From positions 1,660,714 through 1,724,713 of the forward strand of contig NZ_LT968775.1 in NCBI RefSeq assembly GCF_900240975.1: DNA of 64,000 bases. Reading direction: 5' to 3'. Positions 28,321 through 36,945 of the stretch are shown one piece after another. A program made the position numbers and the translations under genes. This DNA is from Mycobacterium sp. 4858. GTDB lineage: Bacteria; Actinomycetota; Actinomycetes; Mycobacteriales; Mycobacteriaceae. Under the pieces are notes generated by a model. That model searched no databases, was not told the DNA's origin, and saw only the letters and a list, made by a program, of their open reading frames with translations. How positions within the stretch are numbered: position 1 is the stretch's first letter; each line of letters begins with the position of its first letter.

Positions 28321-29649
28321 TTAGACGCTGGGGCGGCCCGCGCCGTGCACCGCCGCGGCGATCGCGTCCGCCAGCGGGTCGATCTCGTCGGCCGTCAGGT
28401 CCGCGACGGTGACGCGGATCCCCGGCGGGGTGCCGATCCGAAACCGCGTGCCAGGGGCAGCCGCCCAGCCCGCGCCGAGCAACCGGGTGATCGCGACGGT
28501 CTCGTCGGGCACGGGGACCCAGACGTTGAGTCCGGAGCGCGCGTGCGCCACGACGTCGCGCTCGGCGAGGGCGGCGGACAGTCGCCGGCGGGTTTCGCCG
28601 TACTGGCGCTCGGCCTTCGCGACGAGTCGCGTGGCCGCCTGATCCGACCACAGGCGGATGGCCAGGTCCTGCAGCAGGTGACTCACCCAGCCCGGGCCGA
28701 GCCGCAGGCGGCCGTGCACCCGTTCGACGGTGCGGCGGTCGCCCGCGAGCACGGCCACGCGCAGGTCGGGTCCGTAGGCCTTGGACGCGGACCGCACGAA
28801 CGCCCAGTGCCGGGTCGTGCCGGCCAGCGTGCGCAGCGGGGCGCCGGAGATGCCCGCGCAGTGATCGTCCTCGACGAGCAGCAGATCGTCGGCCCGCTGC
28901 GCCAACAGTCGCCGCAGCGCCTCGGCGCGGTCGGCGGATAGTGCCGCCCCCGTGGGGTTTTGGGCGCGATTGGTGATGACGATCCCGCGCACCCCGCGGG
29001 CCAGCGCCCGCGCCAGGTCGGCCGGCAGCGGCCCGTCGTCGTCAACCCGGACCGGCTCGGCTGAAAGTCCGAGGGCGGCAAGCAGATCAAGCAGATTGGC
29101 CCAGCCCGGGTCCTCGACGGCGACGCGGTCGCCGGGACGCAGATGCGCGGTCAGGACGCGCTCGATGCCGTCGAGGGCGCCGCTGGTCACCGCGAGGTGC
29201 TCGGCCGGAACGCCATCGGCGGAAAGCGCCGCCCGGGTGAACTCGGCCAACGCCGCCGACATCGCCGGCTCGCCGTACAGCACCGGGCGGCCCGCAACGG
29301 GTCCGGCCAGGGTGGCCCCCGCGAGGGGCAGCAGGGCGGGGTCCGGATTCCCGGTCGACAGGTCGCGCACCCCGGCGGGCACGTCGAGCGCCAGCAGTGA
29401 CCGCGGCGTGGTCGCCGGGCGGTGCCGCACCCGGGTACCTCGCCGGCCCGCGGTCTCGACGGCCCCGCGCTGACGCAGCAGGCGGTAGGCCGCGGCGGCG
29501 GTGTTGGCGTTCACGCCGAGGCGGGCGGCCAGCTCACGGACGGGCGGCAGCGCATCCCCAGGCGCCAGGGAACCCGCCGAAATCGCCTCTTCGATGCTGG
29601 CGGCTATGGAGTCCGCACCCGTCCCGGTTATGCTGCTTTGTACTGACAC
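28321..29649 (-). CDS. MocR/PdxR-type regulator (GntR domain fused to aminotransferase fold)
   Basis: 442 residues. N-terminal winged helix of GntR type (about 14-75: IEEAISAGSLAPGDALPPVR, LAARLGVNANTAAAAYRLL) joined to a class I aminotransferase-like domain (about 95-435). The PLP lysine is in VRSASKAYGPDLRVA; ITNRAQNPTG and LLVEDDHCAG hold the usual Asn and Asp contacts. MocR proteins use PLP or an amino compound as effector and often control vitamin B6 or amino-acid genes. It is divergent from a pyridoxamine-phosphate-oxidase-fold gene with direct repeats between them, so that gene is the likely target. Start GTG at 29649. Confidence 0.88.
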   Translation of the reverse strand: MSVQSSITGTGADSIAASIEEAISAGSLAPGDALPPVRELAARLGVNANTAAAAYRLLRQRGAVETAGRRGTRVRHRPATTPRSLLALDVPAGVRDLSTGNPDPALLPLAGATLAGPVAGRPVLYGEPAMSAALAEFTRAALSADGVPAEHLAVTSGALDGIERVLTAHLRPGDRVAVEDPGWANLLDLLAALGLSAEPVRVDDDGPLPADLARALARGVRGIVITNRAQNPTGAALSADRAEALRRLLAQRADDLLLVEDDHCAGISGAPLRTLAGTTRHWAFVRSASKAYGPDLRVAVLAGDRRTVERVHGRLRLGPGWVSHLLQDLAIRLWSDQAATRLVAKAERQYGETRRRLSAALAERDVVAHARSGLNVWVPVPDETVAITRLLGAGWAAAPGTRFRIGTPPGIRVTVADLTADEIDPLADAIAAAVHGAGRPSV

Positions 29650-29671
29650 GCTACCAATTATGTACTAGTAC
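29639..29671. promoter_or_regulatory. Direct-repeat and palindrome site between MocR and split-barrel genes
   Basis: TGTACT occurs at 29639-29644 and 29661-29666, 22 bp apart (about two helical turns on the same face), and the second overlaps the palindrome GTACTAGTAC (29662-29671). MocR-type regulators typically bind direct repeats. The first copy overlaps the regulator start, allowing autoregulation. Confidence 0.55.
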
Positions 29672-29684
29672 GAAAGCAAAGGCT

Positions 29685-30374
29685 ATGCAGACCGGATACC
29701 AGCCGACGCCGCGAACCACACCCACGCGCTACCGCGAGCGCATGCACTACGACCGCGAGACGGTCCACCAGATCCTCGACGCGTCGCTGATCTGCCACCT
29801 GGGCTACCTCAGCGCCGGCCGGCCGGTGGTGCTGCCGACGACGCATGCCCGCCTCGGCGAGACGCTCTACCTGCACGGCTCCACCGGCGGCGGCCCCCTG
29901 CTCGCGGCCCGCGCCGCGCCGGATGGCCTGCCCGTGTGCGTCACCGTCACCCTGGTCGACGGGCTGGTGCTCGCGCGCTCCGCCATGCACCATTCGGTGA
30001 ACTTCCGCTCGGTGGTCGTGCTGGGCGACGCGCGCGCGGTCGACGACGAGGCGGAGAAACGGCGGGCTCTCGCCGGCCTGCTCGATCACCTCGCGCCCGG
30101 GCGCGCCGCCGACTGCCGGGGCCCGAACCCGCGCGAACTGGCCGCGACCGGCGTTCTCGCGCTCGACCTCGTGGAGGTATCGGCCAAGGTGCGCACCGGA
30201 GGGCCGGTGGACGACCCGGAGGATTGCGCGCTGCCACACTGGGCGGGGGTGGTGCCGCTGAGAGTGACGGCCGGGCCGCCGGTGCCGGCCGGGGACCTGG
30301 ATCCCGCCACGCCGGTGCCGGCATACCTCCCCCGACTGCGCGAGCGTCCGTGTCTGCACGGCGACACGCCGTAA
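29685..30374 (+). CDS. Flavin-binding split-barrel (PNPOx-fold) protein
   Basis: 229 residues of the pyridoxamine 5'-phosphate oxidase-like FMN-binding split-barrel family (flavin-nucleotide-binding subgroup): HYDRETVHQILDASLICHLG, then VVLPTTHARLGETLYLHGS and the helix-strand SVNFRSVVVLGDAR. It may reduce or oxidise a small substrate; true PdxH activity is not shown because the PdxH C-terminal signature is absent. I start at ATG 29685; a longer frame would run back through the regulator. Divergent from the MocR regulator and probably controlled by it. Confidence 0.82.
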   Translation: MQTGYQPTPRTTPTRYRERMHYDRETVHQILDASLICHLGYLSAGRPVVLPTTHARLGETLYLHGSTGGGPLLAARAAPDGLPVCVTVTLVDGLVLARSAMHHSVNFRSVVVLGDARAVDDEAEKRRALAGLLDHLAPGRAADCRGPNPRELAATGVLALDLVEVSAKVRTGGPVDDPEDCALPHWAGVVPLRVTAGPPVPAGDLDPATPVPAYLPRLRERPCLHGDTP

Positions 30375-30399
30375 AGCGCGTACGAATGCGGACGCTCGC
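30340..30399. terminator. Hairpin between convergent split-barrel and ilvA genes
   Basis: GCGAGCGTCCG (30340-30350) pairs with CGGACGCTCGC (30389-30399), with a smaller CGGCG/CGCCG hairpin in the loop. It spans the 3' end of the plus-strand gene and the gap before the ilvA stop. It could act in both directions, but there is no T-run. Confidence 0.5.
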
Positions 30400-30403
30400 T
30401 GGG

Positions 30404-31687
30404 CTAGAACAGCAGGTAGCGGTAGGCGGGCGAGCCGGGCTCGAGGCGTTCGACGTGCAGCTCGGTGGCCCGCATCCGCGCCAGTAGGCCGTCCAGATCG
30501 GCCGAGGACGCCAGCTGGATCCCCACCAGTGCCTCACCGGTCTCGCGGTTGTTGCGCTTGATGTACTCGAACAAGGTGATGTCGTCGTCGGGTCCCAGCA
30601 CCTCGTCGAGGAACCGGCGCAGCGCCCCGGGCTCCTGCGGAAAGTCCACCAGGAAGTAGTGCTTGAGGCCGAGGTGGACCAGCGAGCGTTCCAGCACCTC
30701 CCCGTAGCGCGACACGTCGTTGTTGCCGCCCGAGATGAGGCACACCACCGTCGAGCCGGGCTCGATGTCGGCGTCCAGCAGTCCCGCGACCGACAGCGCG
30801 CCGGCGGGCTCGGCGATGATGCCCTCGTTCTGGTAGAGGTCCAGCATCGCGGTGCACACCGCTCCCTCGTCGATCGTGGTGATCGACACCATGTCACCGG
30901 CGGCCGCCAGCGCGGCGTAGGTCAGCGTGCCCGCGCGCCGCACCGCCGCACCGTCGACGAACTGGTCGACGTGGTCCAGCGTCACCGGCTTGCCGGCGGC
31001 CAGCGCGGCCATCATGGCCGCGGCCCCGGCCGGTTCGACGCCCAGCACCGAGGTGTTCGTCGTCCGCTCGGCCAGGTAGGTGGTGATGCCGGCGATGCAG
31101 CCACCGCCGCCCACGGGGACCACCACCAGGTCGGGCTCGTTATCCAGCTGTTCCAGCACCTCGACGGCGATGGTCCCCTGACCGGCGATGGTGCGCAGAT
31201 CGTCGTACGGCGGCACCAGTGTGGCGCCGGTGCGCTCGACGTCGGCCAGCGCGGCGTCCGCGGCCAGGTCATAGGTCGTTCCGCCCACGATCAGTTCGAT
31301 GAATTCCCCGCCGTGGTAGCGGATGCGGTCCCGCTTCTGCTGCGGGGTCTTGGCGGGCACATAGACGCGGCCGTGCACGCCGAGCGTCCGGCACGCGTAG
31401 GCGAAGCCCTGCGCGTGGTTGCCCGCCGACGAACACACCACGCCCGCGGCCAGCTCCTCATCGGACAGCTGCACCAGCAGGTTGTAGGCCCCGCGCAGCT
31501 TGTAGGAGCGCACCACCTGCAGGTCTTCCCGCTTGAGGTAGACGTTCGCACCGGTGATCGCCGACAGCCGATCACTCAATTGCAGCGGGGTCGGCGTGAC
31601 CACCGCGGCGATCCGCTTGGCCGCGCCGTCGATGTCAGCCGCACACAGCGGCGCGACGCTCGGGCTATGGCTCAATTCGGCGGACAC
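30404..31687 (-). CDS. ilvA: Threonine ammonia-lyase (threonine dehydratase)
   Basis: 427 residues. Converts threonine to 2-oxobutyrate, the first isoleucine-specific step. PLP Lys63 lies in RSYKLRGAYN; the serine-type loop SSAGNHAQGFA and the PLP phosphate-binding VPVGGGGCIAG are clear. The C-terminal regulatory region (about 335-427, LVDFPQEPGALRRFLDEVLG) is ACT-like and probably senses isoleucine. GTG start. It stands as a single gene between convergent and co-directional neighbours. Catabolic TdcB forms lack this C-terminal extension, so the biosynthetic role is preferred. Confidence 0.95.
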   Translation of the reverse strand: MSAELSHSPSVAPLCAADIDGAAKRIAAVVTPTPLQLSDRLSAITGANVYLKREDLQVVRSYKLRGAYNLLVQLSDEELAAGVVCSSAGNHAQGFAYACRTLGVHGRVYVPAKTPQQKRDRIRYHGGEFIELIVGGTTYDLAADAALADVERTGATLVPPYDDLRTIAGQGTIAVEVLEQLDNEPDLVVVPVGGGGCIAGITTYLAERTTNTSVLGVEPAGAAAMMAALAAGKPVTLDHVDQFVDGAAVRRAGTLTYAALAAAGDMVSITTIDEGAVCTAMLDLYQNEGIIAEPAGALSVAGLLDADIEPGSTVVCLISGGNNDVSRYGEVLERSLVHLGLKHYFLVDFPQEPGALRRFLDEVLGPDDDITLFEYIKRNNRETGEALVGIQLASSADLDGLLARMRATELHVERLEPGSPAYRYLLF

Positions 31688-31725
31688 TGATCAATGGTGC
31701 CATGCCAGCCGATCAAGTCCGGAAT

Positions 31726-32163
31726 TCAGCCGACCGGGGTCAGCACGAAGACCGGGATCTGGCGGTCCGTCTTCTTCTGGTACTCGGCGTAATCGGGCCA
31801 GGCCTCGACGGCGCGCTCCCACCAGACCGCCTTCTCGTCTCCGAACACCTCACGGGCGTCGTACTCACGGGTGACGGCGCCGTCCTGCAGCTCGACCCGT
31901 GGGTTCTTGACGACGTTGTGGTACCAAACGGGGTGCTTCGGGGCCCCGCCGAGGGAGGCCACGATCGCGTACTCGCCGCCGTGCTCGACCCGCATCAGGG
32001 GCGTCTTGCGCAGCTTGCCCGTCTTGGCGCCGACCGTGGTCAGCACGATGATGGGCTTCCCCTTCATGTCCGTGGCTTCGGTCCCGCCCGACTGCTCGTA
32101 CTTCTCGGCCTGCTCGCGGGCCCAGTCCCATGGACTCGGCGCGTATTCCCCTGAAAGTGGCAT
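31726..32163 (-). CDS. F420-dependent nitroreductase-family protein (Rv1558 homologue)
   Basis: 145 residues of the Ddn/DUF385 family. [20 protein letters not shown] is the F420-contact strand pair and [20 protein letters not shown] the second family motif. M. tuberculosis Rv1558 is the close match recalled; members reduce menaquinone or nitroimidazoles with F420H2. It is a second member of this family in the window (the first is at 77). Located upstream of ilvA, 38 bases apart in the same direction, and downstream of a TetR regulator by ten bases, so it may be co-transcribed with the regulator. Confidence 0.87.
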   Translation of the reverse strand: MPLSGEYAPSPWDWAREQAEKYEQSGGTEATDMKGKPIIVLTTVGAKTGKLRKTPLMRVEHGGEYAIVASLGGAPKHPVWYHNVVKNPRVELQDGAVTREYDAREVFGDEKAVWWERAVEAWPDYAEYQKKTDRQIPVFVLTPVG

Positions 32164-32173
32164 GCCACCAACT

Positions 32174-32746
32174 CTATGCGGCGGGCCCCACGGGCGCCGG
32201 GCCCGTCAGGTAGCGCGCGAGCACCGGGCGCACCCATTCCGTCAGCGTCGCGTCGTCCATGTCGGCCAGCGCCGGCACGCCGACGACGTAGCGCGCCATT
32301 GCGATCCCGAGCACCTGGGAGCCCACCAGCGCGGCCCGCTCGACGGCGCGGTCGGGGGTGACCGTGGCCAGCGCCGGGGCGACCTGCTCGACGAACACCG
32401 CCAGCAGGGTGTCGGCGGCCGTGCGGTTGGTCGCGGCCGCGCGCAGCAGCGGCAGGAAGGAGCCGTGCGGATCCCAGACCTGGACGAACAGCGGCACCAG
32501 CACGTCCGCGAGGTCTTCGGGGGCGACACCCGACAGGTCGGGAAAGCGGACCTCCAGCCGCGACACGGCGGCGAACAGGTCCGCCTTGCTGCCGAAGTAG
32601 TGCATGACGAGCGCGGGGTCGACGGCGGCCTCCGACGCGATCGAGCGGATGGTGGTCCGCTCGAAGCCCTGCGTGGAGAACTGTGCGCGCGCCGCGCGCA
32701 GGATCGTGGCGCGCGTGATCTTCCCGTCGCGGGCTTTCGCGGACAT
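32174..32746 (-). CDS. TetR-family regulator of the divergent FAD monooxygenase pair
   Basis: 190 residues. Helix-turn-helix at about 10-55 ([40 protein letters not shown]). C-terminal domain of the TetR_C_33-like helical type ([20 protein letters not shown]). ATG 32746 ([10 protein letters not shown]) is chosen; extending to 32824 would cover both palindromes upstream. Divergent from the two-gene oxidoreductase unit starting at 32842, with two operator-like palindromes between. Confidence 0.87.
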   Translation of the reverse strand: MSAKARDGKITRATILRAARAQFSTQGFERTTIRSIASEAAVDPALVMHYFGSKADLFAAVSRLEVRFPDLSGVAPEDLADVLVPLFVQVWDPHGSFLPLLRAAATNRTAADTLLAVFVEQVAPALATVTPDRAVERAALVGSQVLGIAMARYVVGVPALADMDDATLTEWVRPVLARYLTGPAPVGPAA

Positions 32747-32760
32747 GACCGAAAGTGTAT

Positions 32761-32774
32761 TCAACAACTGTTGA
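32761..32774. promoter_or_regulatory. TetR operator-like palindrome, proximal site
   Basis: TCAACA-AC-TGTTGA, 14 bases upstream of the regulator ATG. It shares the TCAACA/TGTTGA core with the larger palindrome 44 bp away (centre to centre), about four helical turns, which suggests two dimers on one DNA face. Confidence 0.65.
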
Positions 32775-32798
32775 CACGGCCAGGGGCCAGGCCTACCG

Positions 32799-32824
32799 TT
32801 GAGTTCAACAATTGTTGAACTCAA
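32799..32824. promoter_or_regulatory. 26-bp perfect palindrome, main TetR operator candidate
   Basis: TTGAGTTCAAC-AATT-GTTGAACTCAA is completely symmetric. It ends six bases before the AGGAGGG ribosome site of the divergent gene at 32842 and so would overlap that transcript's start. A perfect palindrome of this length is very unlikely by chance. Confidence 0.85.
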
Positions 32825-32841
32825 CTTGCGAGGAGGGCCCC

Positions 32842-33249
32842 ATGACCGTGACCGTCATCCAGATCGGGCTGGACCCGGACGTGATCGACTATTCGTCGCC
32901 GGACTTCGCGCAGTTCGGGGGGCTGTCGAGGGACACGCTGCGGGCGGCCAACCACGACAACGTCGCCGCGCTGCGTGCCGTCGGCTACGACGTCGACAAC
33001 TGCCTGATCGGTTTCGGCGCGGCCGGCGCCGAGAAGGTCCGGCGGCGGCTTGAGGCCAAGCGCTATGACGCGGTGTTGATCGGGGCCGGGATTCGCCTGG
33101 TCGCCGGCAACACCCTGCTGTTCGAGTCGATCGTCAACGCCGCGCACGCGACCCAGCCAGGCTGCCGCTTCGTCTTCAACCGCGCGGCGCAGTCCACGCC
33201 CGCCGACATCCGCCGCTGGTACCCGCAGCCGGAAGGAGCGGCGCGATGA
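32842..33249 (+). CDS. Conserved hypothetical paired with FAD monooxygenase
   Basis: 135 residues, no family recognised with certainty. Alternating strand/helix pattern (VTVIQIGLD, NVAALRAVGYDVDNCLIGFG, YDAVLIGAGIRLV, LFESIVNAAHATQPGCRFVFN) suggests a small Rossmann-like or flavodoxin-like alpha/beta fold. Strong AGGAGGG ribosome site. Its stop overlaps the monooxygenase ATG (ATGA), so the two are made together under the divergent TetR. It could be a partner or a cyclase/isomerase for the monooxygenase product; that is only inference. Confidence 0.75.
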   Translation: MTVTVIQIGLDPDVIDYSSPDFAQFGGLSRDTLRAANHDNVAALRAVGYDVDNCLIGFGAAGAEKVRRRLEAKRYDAVLIGAGIRLVAGNTLLFESIVNAAHATQPGCRFVFNRAAQSTPADIRRWYPQPEGAAR

Positions 33250-34691
33250 CCGCCCACGACGTCGACGTTCTGGTGGTGGGGGCGGGCCCCACGGGCCTGA
33301 CGGCCGCGGGCGATTTGGCGCGTGCCGGGCGGTCGGTCACGGTGCTGGAACGCTGGCCGACGGAGAACCCGTCGAGCCGGGCGTTCGCCACCATGGCGCG
33401 CACATTGGAATTGCTCGACGCCCGCGGCCTGGCCGACGACCTGCTGGCGGTCGGACATCGCGCGCCGCGCGTACGGCTGTTCGCCGGCGCGCAGATCGAC
33501 CTCACCCATCTCGACTCGCCCTACTCGTTCGTGTTGGTCACTCCGCAGACCAACGTCGATGCGGCGCTGCGTCGCTACGCGCTGGCTCAGGGCGCGCAGA
33601 TCCGGCGCGGCATCGAGTTGATCGCGCTCGAGCAGGACGCCGACGGCGTGGCGGTCACCGCCCGCCCCAAGGACGACGACGATCCCGCGCACCGGCTGAC
33701 GTGGCGGTCGCGGTACGTGATCGGTGCCGACGGCGCGCACAGCACGGTCCGAACTTTGGTGGGCGCCGGATTCGCCGGCAAGACGGTGCTGACGTCGATC
33801 GTGTTGGCCGACGTCAAGCTGGCGGACGGGCCCACCGGCGGGGGCCTCACGGTCGCGGCCCCCGGTGACGTCCTGGCCTTCCTGGCCCCCTACGACCGCC
33901 ACGACGGGGAGGGCACGTGGTACCGAGCCATGCTGTGGGACCGCGCCCATCAGGTGCCCGACGGCGAGCCGGTCGAGGACGCCGAGATCGTCGACGTCCT
34001 CGCGCGGGGCATGGGCACCGACTACCGGGTTCTCGAGGTCAGCTGGAAGTCCCGATTCCATTGCGACGAAAGGCAAGTCGAGCAGTACCGGCACGGGCGG
34101 GTGTTCTTGGCCGGCGACGCCGCGCACGTGCACTCCCCGATGGGGGGTCAGGGCATGAACACCGGCATTCAGGACGCCGCCAACCTGGCCTGGAAGATCG
34201 ACGCGGTGCTCGGCGGGGCCGACGAGCGGCTACTGGACAGCTACCACGACGAACGCCACCCGATCGGTAGGCGGGTCCTGATGCAGTCCGGGCTGGTCGC
34301 CCGCGCCGCCACGTTGCATCCGCGGCCCGCGCGATGGATGCGGAACCTATTGGTGCCCAGGCTGCTTCGGATTCCGGCGGTGCGGGATGTGGTGGCGGGC
34401 AGCTTCGCGGGCACGACGCTGCGCTACGGCCGCCGCGGGCTGGTCGGCACCCGCGCGACGCAGATCCCGCTCGTACAGGGACGGTTGACCGAATTGCAGC
34501 GGGGCGGGGGCTTCGTCCTCGTGCGCGAACACGGGGCCCCGCCGGTCGAGGCTCCCGGGCTGCTGCAGGCTGAGCGGGCTGATCGCGGGCCGGCGGTGCT
34601 GGTGCGCCCTGACGGATACATCGCGTGGGCCGGACCATCCGCCCATGCGCCGACGCGAATCGCCGAGCTGGCCGCGACGCGCGCGGCGTGA
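33246..34691 (+). CDS. FAD-dependent aromatic monooxygenase (PheA/TetX-type)
   Basis: 481 residues of the class A flavoprotein hydroxylase family. Motifs: dinucleotide fingerprint VVGAGPTGLTAAGDLARAG at the N-terminus, the DG motif in YVIGADGAHSTVRTLVG, and the GD motif in FLAGDAAHVHSPMGGQGMN with TGIQDAANLAWK. Such enzymes hydroxylate phenols, polyketides or antibiotics with NAD(P)H and oxygen; the C-terminal thioredoxin-like part is short (about 400-481). Likely induced by an aromatic ligand through the divergent TetR. The substrate is not known. Overlaps the upstream gene by four bases. Confidence 0.88.
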   Translation: MTAHDVDVLVVGAGPTGLTAAGDLARAGRSVTVLERWPTENPSSRAFATMARTLELLDARGLADDLLAVGHRAPRVRLFAGAQIDLTHLDSPYSFVLVTPQTNVDAALRRYALAQGAQIRRGIELIALEQDADGVAVTARPKDDDDPAHRLTWRSRYVIGADGAHSTVRTLVGAGFAGKTVLTSIVLADVKLADGPTGGGLTVAAPGDVLAFLAPYDRHDGEGTWYRAMLWDRAHQVPDGEPVEDAEIVDVLARGMGTDYRVLEVSWKSRFHCDERQVEQYRHGRVFLAGDAAHVHSPMGGQGMNTGIQDAANLAWKIDAVLGGADERLLDSYHDERHPIGRRVLMQSGLVARAATLHPRPARWMRNLLVPRLLRIPAVRDVVAGSFAGTTLRYGRRGLVGTRATQIPLVQGRLTELQRGGGFVLVREHGAPPVEAPGLLQAERADRGPAVLVRPDGYIAWAGPSAHAPTRIAELAATRAA

Positions 34692-34694
34692 GCC

Positions 34695-35480
34695 CTATTG
34701 CTGCTTCTCGCGGTCTGACGCGACGAACGGGCGCAGGTGGATGCGCGTCTGGTGATCGGGGGCCCCGGGCTCGCCGTCGGAATGCTTGCCCCGCGTGTAG
34801 TCGCCTTGCCACGGCACCTTTTCACCCAGGGCGGTGTTGGTCGCGGCCTGCGCCTGCCCCAGCTCGTAACGGGAACGCAGGAAGAACTCGTGCTTGCGGC
34901 GCACTTCCTCGTCGGAGGCGATCGGCCTGATTTCCGGGGCGAATTCCTCCAGCTCGGCCCGGCGCTGCGGGACGATCATGCAGATCGGCTCGTCCACCTC
35001 GAAGCGCACCGGCATCATCTTGCGGGTGATTTGCCAGCTCATGCTGAAACTCGACGTGGCCCAGTCTGTTTCGACTATTCCTTCCAGCGGGGATACGGCG
35101 TCCTTCGGGTAGTTCGCCGGCCCGCGGACCAACAGGTTGTAACCGGGCGGGGTGCGAAACAGCATCGGCAGATGCCAGGTCACGATGCCGTGACCGAAGT
35201 GGCTGACGGGCAGGAATTGGCAGGCGTCGCGCCGGTCGGGAGCGATGATCACCCCCATGCTGTCGTCGCCACCCATCCAGGTGGCGGTGAATGCACACGG
35301 GTTGCGCACCTCCCAGCCACTTTGGTTCGCGATGAGCATCGGCAAGCACCGGTTCGGCCAACCGTTGCGCATCTGCGACATCCAGGGCCGGCTGATGGGG
35401 GCCGGAATTATCGGCGGCGCGTCGGCTCCGGTGGTGAACGCGATCAGCGGACGAGTCTTTCCCCCGCACGGATCATTCAT
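34695..35480 (-). CDS. DUF6065-like protein
   Basis: 261 residues. It resembles the DUF6065 group by its layout: a short N-terminal strand, ISRPWM, MLIANQSGWEVRNP, FGHGIVTWHLPMLFRTPPGYNLLVRGP, then ETDWATSSFSMSWQIT and a helical C-terminus with KKLEFFLxxR-like HEFFLRSRYELGQ. Such proteins are cytosolic beta-rich domains of unknown role. ATG 35480 (MNDPCGGKTRPL) is used; upstream frame has no family match. Convergent with the monooxygenase gene, three bases between them. The 255 bases from 35481 to 35735 hold nothing I can identify. Confidence 0.65.
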   Translation of the reverse strand: MNDPCGGKTRPLIAFTTGADAPPIIPAPISRPWMSQMRNGWPNRCLPMLIANQSGWEVRNPCAFTATWMGGDDSMGVIIAPDRRDACQFLPVSHFGHGIVTWHLPMLFRTPPGYNLLVRGPANYPKDAVSPLEGIVETDWATSSFSMSWQITRKMMPVRFEVDEPICMIVPQRRAELEEFAPEIRPIASDEEVRRKHEFFLRSRYELGQAQAATNTALGEKVPWQGDYTRGKHSDGEPGAPDHQTRIHLRPFVASDREKQQ

Positions 35481-35735
35481 CGCGGGCTCTCGCCACGAAA
35501 TCGGGATGGGTCGACGCCGGTTGCCACGGCGGCGCGTATGGCCTGCCCCACAGCGACACAGCATAAGTCATACCTTCGGGTCCCCGGCCCGGTGCCCTTC
35601 CTCATGAACAGACGGTGAACTCAGCGCGTCCGACGGTAAGCCAGTATTGCGACCGAACCTTGACGGTGCCTGTGAGCCGCGCGGCTGGTTGACGTCGCCT
35701 CCGCGGAGCGCGAGCGCTATCCGCGGGGCGCGGTT

Positions 35736-36308
35736 CTACGCGGTGCGACCCGCCAGCACACCCTCAACTGTGCGGGCAGGCAGCTGCGACCATGGCCGCG
35801 GGTCGTGCGGCCGCGCAGACCGGTCGGCCAATGGGCGGTGCCACCAACCGATGTCCCACCACCGACCGTTCTTGAAACCGACACCACCGAACACGCCGAC
35901 ACGGGTGAACCCCATCGACTCGTGGAGGCCGACGCTTGCCGGATTGGGCAGCACAATGGCGGCGTAGGCGTTGCTATACCCCTGTGCCGCAAGCAGATTG
36001 AACAATGAGGTGTAGATGCGGCGACCATGCCCCTGTCGGTGGAGTGACCTGTCCAGGTAGAGCGACACGTCCACAGACCAGCGGTAGGCGGCCCGCTCGC
36101 CGTGCGGGCCCGCGTAGGCGAAACCCCTCACAACGCCTTCATCGGTGACGACCAGCCAGGCCAGCTGGGCCAGCGTGGTGGTTAATCGGGATCGCATCTC
36201 GTCGACGGTCGGCGGCACGGTTTCGAAGGAGATCACGGTGTCGCGCACATATGGCGCATAGATGTCGGCGATAGCGGCCGCGTCGTCGGGCGTCGCCATT
36301 CGGATCAT
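35736..36308 (-). CDS. GNAT N-acetyltransferase (phosphinothricin acetyltransferase-like)
   Basis: 190 residues. N-terminal MIRMATPDDAAAIADIYAPYV and TVISFETVPPTVDEM are typical of the Pat/Bar subgroup. The acetyl-CoA loop is LDRSLHRQGHGRRIYTSL (the QxxGxG/A motif), followed by the AYAAIVLPNPASVGLHESMGF strand-helix. Members N-acetylate phosphinothricin or methionine sulfoximine, conferring detoxification; substrate unproven. It has an extended C-terminus after WWHRPL with low complexity. Lone gene upstream of nothing obvious. Confidence 0.85.
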   Translation of the reverse strand: MIRMATPDDAAAIADIYAPYVRDTVISFETVPPTVDEMRSRLTTTLAQLAWLVVTDEGVVRGFAYAGPHGERAAYRWSVDVSLYLDRSLHRQGHGRRIYTSLFNLLAAQGYSNAYAAIVLPNPASVGLHESMGFTRVGVFGGVGFKNGRWWDIGWWHRPLADRSARPHDPRPWSQLPARTVEGVLAGRTA

Positions 36309-36378
36309 GAGAACAACTATTCCGGGTCGGCATCGTCGTCGGGCCGGCGGTCACCGCTCATGGTGGCGCGCTCCACGG

Positions 36379-36897
36379 TCAACCTCTGTGGTCGGCCCAG
36401 CCCGGCGGAAGCTCCCCCGGGGCCACGTCAATCACCGATTCGTCGTCGGTACCGACACGCTCGAACAGCGTGATGTAGGCGAATTCGGGGACGACATAGA
36501 TCGGGTAGGTCGGCCCCGCGTCGCGGTAGGCGTGCATCTCCTCGAGATGATCGTTCTGGAAACACACCGTGCGCTCGCCGTGCTGCCGAATCCATTGCGG
36601 AAAGAAGATCACCCCGTGGATGCGCCGCTTGCCGGGCATGACGTTCACGGCCACCGACGTCCCCGTGGGTTCGGTCCACGAGATTTTGTAGCTGTCGTCG
36701 TCCAGCTGCACCAGGTCCACCTCTTGGCCCTTGACCCAGCGGCCACCGACATGACCGGAATGAATCCGGTAGTCGATGGTGCGGTCGTTCTTCACATACA
36801 TCTCGTAACGCCAGCCATTGGCGTAGGTGTAGATGAACCGATGTCCCACGATCCCCGACAAGTCCTGCGGCGGAATGGGATTGTCGACGGTGGTCAT
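36379..36897 (-). CDS. Phenolic acid decarboxylase
   Basis: 172 residues matching the PAD (lipocalin-like) family that decarboxylates p-coumaric, ferulic or caffeic acid to vinylphenols without cofactor. The family core [20 protein letters not shown] contains the two catalytic-type tyrosines (Y23, Y25), with R44 in IDYRIHSG and E76 in SWTEPTGTS. This is an environmental-type function rather than a host-adapted one, and I do not recall it from M. tuberculosis, so it may be horizontally acquired. Gene follows an MBL hydrolase 48 bases downstream of its start region. Confidence 0.88.
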   Translation of the reverse strand: MTTVDNPIPPQDLSGIVGHRFIYTYANGWRYEMYVKNDRTIDYRIHSGHVGGRWVKGQEVDLVQLDDDSYKISWTEPTGTSVAVNVMPGKRRIHGVIFFPQWIRQHGERTVCFQNDHLEEMHAYRDAGPTYPIYVVPEFAYITLFERVGTDDESVIDVAPGELPPGWADHRG

Positions 36898-36945
36898 GGT
36901 GATATCCGTTCGGTGGCCGATTGGTTGGACGGGTCGGGCACGACG

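Noticed and set aside
29685..30374. True pyridoxamine 5'-phosphate oxidase (PdxH)
   Set aside because: It shares the split-barrel fold but not the PdxH C-terminal signature; a generic flavin-binding assignment is safer.
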